Assembly (NCBI GenBank): GCA_012841175.1
Contig: DUVG01000231.1
Location: 1-5,958 of the forward strand
Reading direction: 5' to 3'
Length of the DNA: 5,958 bases
Source of the DNA: Clostridium sp.
GTDB lineage: Bacteria; Bacillota; Clostridia; Acetivibrionales; Acetivibrionaceae
Both the position numbers and the translations under genes were made by a program. Below the pieces are notes generated by a model. The model was given only the letters and a program-made list of their open reading frames with translations, ran no database searches and was not told the DNA's origin. Of this stretch, positions 1 to 5,003 are shown piece by piece. Each line of letters begins with the position of its first letter. The stretch's first letter is position 1.

Positions 1-471
1 AGCTACAAATATTGTAATATCGGGTTTGAATCTTAAAATTTGGTCTATTAGACTGCTAAGTCCAGAAGTATTAATACCTCCGCCAAAAAATATGTCATTT
101 CCACCAATCCACAGCAATACCACATCAGGATTATAAGTACTCAGCCATCTGTCAATATTACTTGATATTTGTGGAATTGTCCACCCTGAATGTCCTTCGT
201 GATTTCTTTGAGGCAGTGAACTTGGTCCTCCAGTTTGTGAACCGACAAATTCCACATTGAGTCCAGCATTTGTATAGTGTTGATACAAATCGGTACGGTA
301 TCCACCATAACTAGGGTCTCCCATACCAGCAGTACATGAGTCTCCCACCGGCATTATTTTGATTGGGGCTGATTGGGCAACTGATTCAAAAACCCCTCCA
401 TTCATAATAAGGGTGGAAATCAATAGTGCTAAAATTAACACCTTTCCCATTTGAATTTTAAACTTGTACAT
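1..471 (-). CDS. Secreted SGNH/GDSL esterase, CE3 acetylxylan-esterase-like (3' end off window)
   Basis: The frame is open from the ATG at 469-471 to the left edge, giving the first 157 residues. AGGAGG at 479-484 lies 7 bases upstream of the ATG, which settles the start. Residues 1-35 are a signal peptide: Lys at 3, 5 and 10, a hydrophobic core at about 11-23, and an Ala-rich end (SVAQSA) at 30-35. SGNH block I is GDSCTAG, with nucleophile Ser45. The HEGHSGWTI stretch near residues 90-98 is a hallmark of carbohydrate esterase family 3, and GGND with oxyanion Asn125 is block III. The catalytic Asp/His block lies beyond the edge, so an intact triad cannot be confirmed. Known CE3 enzymes deacetylate xylan outside the cell, which fits the arabinoxylan genes nearby. 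Many clostridial relatives end in a dockerin; whether this one does is not visible. The 195-bp gap from the regulator gene upstream suggests its own promoter. Confidence 0.9.
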   Translation of the reverse strand, partial: MYKFKIQMGKVLILALLISTLIMNGGVFESVAQSAPIKIMPVGDSCTAGMGDPSYGGYRTDLYQHYTNAGLNVEFVGSQTGGPSSLPQRNHEGHSGWTIPQISSNIDRWLSTYNPDVVLLWIGGNDIFFGGGINTSGLSSLIDQILRFKPDITIFVA

Positions 472-502
472 TTAAAAACCTCCTCTTTAATTTAATAAAT
501 TT

Positions 503-508
503 ATTATA
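503..508 (-). promoter_or_regulatory. Candidate -10 box for the CE3 esterase gene
   Basis: Read on the minus strand, 508-503 is a perfect TATAAT, 31 bases upstream of the ATG. The -35 region 17 bp away (526-531, TATTCC) is poor and falls in the inverted repeat at 512-552, so the promoter may need an activator. A second TATAAT occurs at 557-552 on the same strand, also without a clear -35. If that one is used, the inverted repeat would lie in the 5' leader instead. Confidence 0.4.
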
Positions 509-511
509 CTT

Positions 512-552
512 TTTCAAACATTATTGGAATAATATAGCAATGATGTTTGAAA
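512..552. repeat. 15-bp inverted repeat upstream of the CE3 gene, candidate operator
   Basis: The left arm at 512-526 is TTTCAAACATTATTG. The right arm at 538-552 is its reverse complement with one mismatch (14 of 15). The loop is 11 bases. The repeat ends 3 bp before the -10 box at 503-508, so it covers the -35 position of the CE3 promoter. An operator is the simplest reading. There is no T-run after either arm and almost no G+C in the stem, so it does not look like a terminator. Confidence 0.5.
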
Positions 553-628
553 TTATATACATATAAAATCACTACAAGTGTATAAATGGATTGTTTTTGG
601 CTAGATAACCCTCATAAGTAATATTCGA

Positions 629-660
629 TATAATTTATTATATAAGTCATATAAATTATA
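629..660. repeat. AT-only 10-bp inverted repeat just after the regulator stop codon
   Basis: Arms TATAATTTAT (629-638) and its exact reverse complement (651-660) flank a 12-base loop, starting 7 bases past the end of the regulator gene on the minus strand. The stem has no G or C and no U-tract follows, so it is not a good rho-independent terminator. It may be chance in AT-rich DNA, or a weak 3' stabilising hairpin. Confidence 0.2.
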
Positions 661-666
661 AAAATA

Positions 667-1506
667 CTACTTTTTTTTAATAGAAAAAAACACTTCAGTA
701 ACTAAGTCATCAGAGGACTTAGTTTGATTGGGATTTACTACATATACTTCATATGGGGATTTAGTTAACTTATATCCATTATCCTCTACCCATTCACTAA
801 GTTTAATATATAGGGAAGATAATTCTAAAAAAGAACCCTTTAAAACAGATTTGGCACATAGACCGCCAGGTAAAATTCGTGTTCCATCTACAGATTCTTC
901 TATAGGTATTGCAAATTCTATATCATTTCCGTCAGGATTAAACTCGGAATTATGGTATATGGTCATTGGATTACCAACAGGAGTGAGTTTTTCCAAAGCA
1001 ATTCTTTCATACAATTTACCAAAATAACTTCCGTATCCTTCAAAAAAGTCTTCCTTACTCATTGTTTTTTGTAAATATAAAATATTCATTGCTTCAGTTT
1101 CAACAAGTTCTACCTTTATATCATCAAGGTATGACATAATAGGTATATTATTTTCTAGGTTTGACATATCAGCATTAAGTTGATTAAGAGAATACTCTAA
1201 AGCTTTTAAATTTTTTTCCATTTCAATTTTTTTCAACTTAAATTTTGAATAAAGCACTTCAGAAAATTGACTTTTGTCTAATTCCATAATTTCTTTTATT
1301 TCTTTAATCTCATCAAGAGAAAAACAATAAGATTTTAATCTATTGATAAATAGAATACTTTTTAGTTGCTTAATAGAATAATATCTATAACCAGTTTCGG
1401 TATTTATTTCATTAGGTTTAATTAATCCTATTTCATCATAATAACGAAGAGTCTTTGTTGACACCCTACATATTTTAGAAAACTCACCAATAGACAACAA
1501 AAACAT
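667..1506 (-). CDS. MerR-family transcription regulator with BmrR/GyrI-like ligand-binding domain
   Basis: This is a 279-residue cytoplasmic DNA-binding regulator. Residues 5-70 form the MerR winged helix-turn-helix (SIGEFSKICRVSTKTLRYYD, then GYRYY in the wing). Residues 64-117 are a Leu/Lys/Glu-rich dimerising coiled coil. From about 128 to the end is a GyrI-like effector domain ending TEVFFSI, as in BmrR-type multidrug sensors, and the length is normal for that class. The start is ambiguous. ATG at 1506 has AAGGA 8 bases upstream. GTG at 1509 is immediately before it. TTG at 1500 has GAGG 8 bases upstream and would give MLSIGEFSK, the usual beginning of this family. The promoter at 1560-1590 indicates autoregulation. 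No efflux pump, the common partner of BmrR-like proteins, is visible. It lies between two carbohydrate-esterase genes, but a role in controlling them is only inferred. Confidence 0.93.
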   Translation of the reverse strand: MFLLSIGEFSKICRVSTKTLRYYDEIGLIKPNEINTETGYRYYSIKQLKSILFINRLKSYCFSLDEIKEIKEIMELDKSQFSEVLYSKFKLKKIEMEKNLKALEYSLNQLNADMSNLENNIPIMSYLDDIKVELVETEAMNILYLQKTMSKEDFFEGYGSYFGKLYERIALEKLTPVGNPMTIYHNSEFNPDGNDIEFAIPIEESVDGTRILPGGLCAKSVLKGSFLELSSLYIKLSEWVEDNGYKLTKSPYEVYVVNPNQTKSSDDLVTEVFFSIKKK

Positions 1507-1559
1507 CACCTCTATCCTTAAAAATAAGTATCTATATCTAAATATTTACTATATTAATT

Positions 1560-1590
1560 ACTATATACCTTTCCCTAGGGGCAAAGTCAA
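1560..1590 (-). promoter_or_regulatory. MerR-type promoter with 19-bp spacer and operator dyad
   Basis: On the minus strand the -35 box TTGACT (1590-1585) and the -10 box TATAGT (1565-1560) are 19 bp apart, instead of the usual 17. The spacer contains CCTTTCCCTAGGGGCAAAG (1568-1586, plus strand), an imperfect dyad around a perfect CCCTAGGG core at 1573-1580. MerR-family activators are known to bind such dyads between over-spaced -35 and -10 elements and twist the DNA to activate. It drives the regulator gene about 40 bases before its Shine-Dalgarno, so autoregulation is likely. An alternative TATATA -10 (1567-1562) would give a 17-bp spacer. Confidence 0.8.
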
Positions 1591-1634
1591 TAGATTTTTA
1601 TATTTATAAAAATTAAAACTAGCAGAGTATTAAT

Positions 1635-1653
1635 TGATATAAGCCTTATAACA
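1635..1653. repeat. Operator-like 19-bp palindrome
   Basis: TGATATAAGCCTTATAACA has 9-bp arms around a central C, 8 of 9 positions symmetric. It lies 110 bp upstream of the CE1 operon promoter and 45 bp upstream of the regulator's -35 box. Its size and symmetry suit a dimeric regulator, but the sequence is AT-rich and may be chance. Confidence 0.3.
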
Positions 1654-1762
1654 GTGAGAAATAACTATTATTTTTACAAAACTAATAAGATTGTGGCATA
1701 TATCTTATCAAAAAAAAAGTCAATTATATTATAAAGAAAATCATAGAGTTTAATAAATAGGA

Positions 1763-1791
1763 TTGATATCATAAATATATAATCTTATAAA
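1763..1791 (+). promoter_or_regulatory. Sigma-A-like promoter of the CE1-GH43-GH43 operon
   Basis: The -35 box TTGATA (1763-1768) and the -10 box TATAAA (1786-1791) are separated by exactly 17 bp, each one mismatch from consensus. Transcription would start near 1798, leaving a leader of about 88 bases before the GTG at 1886. A weaker alternative is TTGAAG (1802-1807) with TTCATA (1825-1830). No promoter is obvious in either downstream intergenic gap, so this is probably the operon promoter. Confidence 0.6.
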
Positions 1792-1870
1792 AAATAACAC
1801 TTTGAAGAAAAATTATAAATATTATTCATATGAAATGGAAAGTCTAAAATATATGGGTATAAAAACCTAG

Positions 1871-1877
1871 AGGGGAG
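1871..1877 (+). promoter_or_regulatory. Shine-Dalgarno that fixes a GTG start
   Basis: AGGGGAG ends 8 bases before the GTG at 1886-1888. The first in-frame ATG is 13 codons further on with no comparable Shine-Dalgarno before it, so GTG is the likely start of the CE1 esterase. Confidence 0.65.
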
Positions 1878-1885
1878 ACATTTCT

Positions 1886-2737
1886 GTGCTAAAGAAAAGT
1901 TTGAAGAAATTTTTAAAAGACTTAATGATTTCACCATTAATTTTACCATCACTATCAGTGTCAGGTTCACCAATAACAGGATTTGATGAATATAAAACAG
2001 CTATTCCACATGGAGAATGTAAGGAAATAGAGTATTTTTCATCTACAACTGGTGTTAATCGTAAAGCGATGGTTTACACACCACCGGGATATTCTACCAG
2101 TGATAAATATAATGTTCTTTATCTTTTCCATGGTATAGGTGGAGATCACCTTGAATGGCTTAATTGTGGAGATGTTGTAAATATTTTTGACAGTTTATAT
2201 GCAGAAAACAAATTAGAGCCTATGATTATAGTAATGCCAAATGGCCGTGCAATGAAAGATGACAGGGCAATAGGGGATGTTTTTGCAAAAGACAAAATGG
2301 AAGCATTTGATAATTTTCAAAATGATTTATTTGATAACCTTATTCCTTTTATAGAGTCTAATTATTCTGTGCTGACCCATCGAGAGAACCGTGCAATTGC
2401 AGGAGAATCTATGGGTGGCGGACAAGCATTAAATTTTGGACTAAAATACTTAGAACACTTCGCATATATAGGATCCTTTTCTCCAGCACCTAATACTAAT
2501 CCTCCTCATATTCTTTTTGCTAATAAAGAAAAAATTCTTTCTGATTTAAAAGTACTATGGATTTCTTGTGGTGACAAGGATGAATTATTAAATATTTCAG
2601 AAGGAGTACATGAATACTGTGTAAAGGAAAACATTCCTCACACGTGGTACTTAAATTCAGGGGGACATGATTTTGTTTTTTGGAAGGATTGTTTATATAA
2701 ATTTTTGCAGGAAATATTTAAACCTGCAAAAAAATAA
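1886..2737 (+). CDS. CE1 feruloyl esterase (esterase D-like alpha/beta hydrolase)
   Basis: This 283-residue enzyme would hydrolyse the ester between ferulic acid and arabinose side chains of xylan. It is a single alpha/beta-hydrolase domain (about residues 32-280). Conserved parts are VYTPPGY (63-69), LYLFHGIGG (78-86, oxyanion region), the nucleophile elbow GESMGG with Ser175, CGDKDEL with probable acid Asp232, and GGHDF with His261. It resembles, from memory, the N-terminal feruloyl-esterase domain of C. thermocellum XynZ along its whole length, and triad spacing agrees. The N-terminus has four Lys in the first eight residues, then a short moderately hydrophobic stretch (13-25) with prolines and Asp12. 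That is a poor signal peptide, so export is uncertain. There is no dockerin or CBM. The start is GTG, preceded by AGGGGAG. It is the first gene of the operon, 45 bp before the dockerin enzyme. An acetylxylan esterase role is the main alternative. Confidence 0.9.
   Translation: MLKKSLKKFLKDLMISPLILPSLSVSGSPITGFDEYKTAIPHGECKEIEYFSSTTGVNRKAMVYTPPGYSTSDKYNVLYLFHGIGGDHLEWLNCGDVVNIFDSLYAENKLEPMIIVMPNGRAMKDDRAIGDVFAKDKMEAFDNFQNDLFDNLIPFIESNYSVLTHRENRAIAGESMGGGQALNFGLKYLEHFAYIGSFSPAPNTNPPHILFANKEKILSDLKVLWISCGDKDELLNISEGVHEYCVKENIPHTWYLNSGGHDFVFWKDCLYKFLQEIFKPAKK
2702..2732 (+). repeat. Perfect 10-bp stem-loop at the CE1/GH43 junction
   Basis: TTTTTGCAGG (2702-2711) and its exact reverse complement (2723-2732) flank an 11-base A/T loop, inside the last codons of the CE1 gene. 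The T-run precedes the stem and the A-run follows it, the reverse of a rho-independent terminator, so readthrough into the next gene is expected. It could be an mRNA stabilising or processing hairpin ahead of the AU-rich spacer. Confidence 0.5.
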
Positions 2738-2782
2738 TAACTTTAATATCTAAATATTAGTTTGTAGGAGGAGGGAATTTTT

Positions 2783-4969
2783 ATGAAAAAGAAAATGCTT
2801 TCTGTTGTGTTAATGACTTTTGTGGTGTTACTCTTTAGCAGTTTACTACCAATAACATCTTATGGGGTAAATAGTCCGATAGCAAAAGAGATAGGAAATT
2901 CCAATCCCTTGATAGATCACAAACTAGGAGCAGACCCTTATGCAATAGTTTACGATGGAAGAGTATATATTTATATGTCTAGCGATGCTTATGAATACAG
3001 TAATGGAAGAATTGTTGAAAATTCATTTAGCAACCTCAATAAAATACATGTCATATCTTCTGCCGATTTGGTAAACTGGACGGATCATGGTGCAATTCCA
3101 GTAGCAGGTGCTAATGGTTTAAATGGCGGAAAGGGAATTGCAAAGTGGGCATGGGGTTCATGGGCACCCTCGGCAACATACAAAATAATTAATGGCAAGC
3201 CTAAATTTTTCTTATATTTTGCAAATACAGGTGCTGGTATTGGAGTACTTACAGCAGACAGCCCAATAGGTCCATGGAAAGATCCTTTAGGAAAAGCTTT
3301 GGTGGATCATAATACTCCTGGAATGTCTGGAGTTACATGGCTTTTTGACCCTGCTGTGTTGGTAGATGATGATGGAAGCGGATATCTTTACTGTGGAGGA
3401 GGTATACCGGACGATACCAATCCGGCGTCTATCGCAAATCCTGGGACAGGTAGAGTTATTAAATTAGGTGACGATATGATTAGTACAGTAGGTAGTGCTA
3501 CAAGGATAGATGCACCTTACTTTTTTGAAGCTGCAGAAATACATAAACATAATGGAAAATATTATTACTCCTATTGTATTAATTTTGCAGGAACACATCC
3601 ACAGGAGTATCCAAAAGGTGAAATTGCCTACATGATAAGTGATAATCCTATGGGGCCATTTACTTATAAAGGGACTTTTTTAAGAAATCCTGCTGTATTT
3701 TTTGGAGTAGGAGGAAATAATCATCATACCACATTTAAATTTAGAGATGAGTGGTATGTGGCATATCATTCTCAAACTGTAAGTTTGGCAGAGACAGGAG
3801 CAGGAAGAGGCTATCGCTCTCCAAATATAAATAAGATGGAAATGAATCCTGATGGGACAATTAAACAAGTACAAGGAAATTTTAAAGGTGTTGCACAGCT
3901 TGTAAATCTTGACCCTTACAAGAGAAATGAAGCAGAAACCATTGCATGGAATGCAGGAATATCAACTGAGGATTGTCAAGCGTCAGGTGGGCCAGTCTAT
4001 AATCAAAACGTAGCAAATATAAACAATGATGACTGGATAGGCGTGGGAAATGTTGATTTTGGATCTGTTGGTGCAACTGAATTTATAGCAAATGTGGCAT
4101 CTAAAACAAATGGCGGAAAGATAGAAATACGTCTAGGCAGTCCGACAGGTACTCTTGTTGGTACTCTCAATGTAGGTTCTACAGGTGACTGGCAAAAATG
4201 GGAGGTTTTAAAAACCAGTGTTAATAATGTAACTGGTGTTCATGATGTATTCTTTGTTTTTAAAGGAAGTGGTTCTGATTATTTGTTTAACGTTGACTAC
4301 TGGCAGTTTGTAGAAGGTGAAAAAGACCCAAATGGAAATGATGATGAAGAGGAAGATGAGGAAGAAACTGAAATAGATGCATTTTCTAGAATAGAAGCAG
4401 AAGATTATAGTAGTTATAATTCTTCAACTCTTGAAATAATTGGTACTCCTAATAATTCAAATGGTTTAGGATATATAGAAAGAGGAGATTATGCAGTATA
4501 TAAAAATGTAAACTTTGGTAAGGGAGCAATATCTTTTAAAGGGATGGTTGCTTCTGAGCTTGCCACTAATATTGAATTGAGGCTAAATAGTCCAACAGGT
4601 ACTCTTATAGGCACATTGAAGGTGGCAATTACAGGAGATTGGGGTGAATACGAAGAGCAAACTTGTAGTATTGATAGGGCTACAGGAATAAATGATTTAT
4701 ATCTTGTATTTTCAGGACCTGTAAATATTGACTGGTTTGCATTTGAAAATGGAGAAGAAGATGATGAAGATGTAGTAAAGTTAGGTGATTTAAATGGGGA
4801 TGGAAAAATTGACTCATCTGATGCTACATTATTAAAAAGACATTTGCTTGAAATAAAACCTCTTACAGCAGATGAATTTATAAGTGCAGATATAAATAAA
4901 GACGGTAAAGTTGACACAATGGACTATACTTTAATTAGAAGGCATATACTTGAAATTGCTATACTATAA
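2783..4969 (+). CDS. Cellulosomal GH43 arabinoxylan-debranching enzyme: signal peptide-GH43-CBM6-CBM6-dockerin I
   Basis: This 728-residue secreted enzyme probably removes arabinose from arabinoxylan while docked to a cellulosome scaffoldin. Residues 1-28 are a signal peptide (MKKK, then a hydrophobic core). The GH43 five-blade domain spans about 38-375: base Asp51 in GADPYA, Asp189 in LFDPAV, acid Glu249 in FFEAAE, and the NNHH motif. The NPLIDHKLGADPY opening recalls B. subtilis XynD-type arabinofuranohydrolases. Two CBM6 modules follow (380-510 and 536-655), with likely ligand residues Trp418/Trp470/Asn503 and Tyr570/Trp620/Asn648. The second strongly resembles the CBM6 of C. thermocellum XynZ. 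Very acidic linkers lie at 511-532 and 655-663. The type I dockerin (667-728) has two calcium loops, DLNGDGKIDSSD and DINKDGKVDTMD. The ATG is preceded by overlapping AGGAGG and GGAGGG at 2766-2775. Xylosidase activity is possible. It is the middle gene of the operon, 34 bp before the next. Confidence 0.93.
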   Translation: MKKKMLSVVLMTFVVLLFSSLLPITSYGVNSPIAKEIGNSNPLIDHKLGADPYAIVYDGRVYIYMSSDAYEYSNGRIVENSFSNLNKIHVISSADLVNWTDHGAIPVAGANGLNGGKGIAKWAWGSWAPSATYKIINGKPKFFLYFANTGAGIGVLTADSPIGPWKDPLGKALVDHNTPGMSGVTWLFDPAVLVDDDGSGYLYCGGGIPDDTNPASIANPGTGRVIKLGDDMISTVGSATRIDAPYFFEAAEIHKHNGKYYYSYCINFAGTHPQEYPKGEIAYMISDNPMGPFTYKGTFLRNPAVFFGVGGNNHHTTFKFRDEWYVAYHSQTVSLAETGAGRGYRSPNINKMEMNPDGTIKQVQGNFKGVAQLVNLDPYKRNEAETIAWNAGISTEDCQASGGPVYNQNVANINNDDWIGVGNVDFGSVGATEFIANVASKTNGGKIEIRLGSPTGTLVGTLNVGSTGDWQKWEVLKTSVNNVTGVHDVFFVFKGSGSDYLFNVDYWQFVEGEKDPNGNDDEEEDEEETEIDAFSRIEAEDYSSYNSSTLEIIGTPNNSNGLGYIERGDYAVYKNVNFGKGAISFKGMVASELATNIELRLNSPTGTLIGTLKVAITGDWGEYEEQTCSIDRATGINDLYLVFSGPVNIDWFAFENGEEDDEDVVKLGDLNGDGKIDSSDATLLKRHLLEIKPLTADEFISADINKDGKVDTMDYTLIRRHILEIAIL
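3920..4744 (+). repeat. Tandem CBM6 modules within the GH43-dockerin gene
   Basis: Two homologous carbohydrate-binding modules are encoded at about 3920-4312 and 4388-4744. Their best match is the SPTGTL stretch: 4139-4156 and 4589-4606 differ at one base in 18. Elsewhere they have diverged substantially, so the pair is either an old duplication or two modules acquired separately. Confidence 0.7.
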
Positions 4970-4986
4970 ACTTTGGAATTAAATTA

Positions 4987-4994
4987 AAAGGAGG
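4987..4994 (+). promoter_or_regulatory. Strong Shine-Dalgarno that fixes a TTG start
   Basis: AAAGGAGG lies 9 bases before the TTG at 5004-5006. No ATG lies at a suitable distance: the first in-frame ATG is far inside the conserved domain, at 5517. TTG is therefore the start of the last gene. Confidence 0.75.
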
Positions 4995-5003
4995 CTATTT
5001 AGA

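Larger units (their letters stand above)
1510..1885. other. Divergent intergenic region between regulator and CE1 operon
   Basis: This 376-bp, very AT-rich stretch carries the MerR-type promoter and its leader (1510-1590, minus strand), an operator-like palindrome (1635-1653), a sigma-A-like promoter facing right (1763-1791), and an approximately 88-base leader ending in AGGGGAG at 1871-1877. On the minus strand the TATAGTAA around the regulator -10 box is repeated 12 bp downstream (1546-1553 and 1558-1565 on the plus strand). Between 1654 and 1762 I see nothing beyond AT-rich sequence and a run of nine A's. No convincing cre (CcpA) site or open frame was found. Confidence 0.6.

Noticed and set aside
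728..1027. Plus-strand open frame opposite the regulator
   Set aside because: It lies wholly antisense to a clearly recognisable MerR-family gene, and its translation has no recognisable motif.
1605..1690. XylR (ROK-type) operator suggested by two AAAACTA stretches
   Set aside because: Only half-site-like matches in AT-rich DNA, not arranged as a palindrome.
1591..1885. Riboswitch or T-box in the operon leader
   Set aside because: The leader is about 88 bases, almost all A/T, with no conserved riboswitch core and no terminator/antiterminator pair.
1785..1973. Minus-strand open frame across the CE1 start region
   Set aside because: It overlaps the operon leader and the start of a well-supported gene, with no convincing Shine-Dalgarno or recognisable protein.
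2702..2740. Rho-independent terminator after the CE1 gene
   Set aside because: The hairpin is real, but the T-run is on its 5' side and A's follow it, so it lacks terminator polarity on either strand.
4489..4917. 142-codon minus-strand open frame
   Set aside because: It is antisense to the second CBM6 and dockerin. Its Ser-rich runs are reverse readings of acidic Asp/Glu codons.
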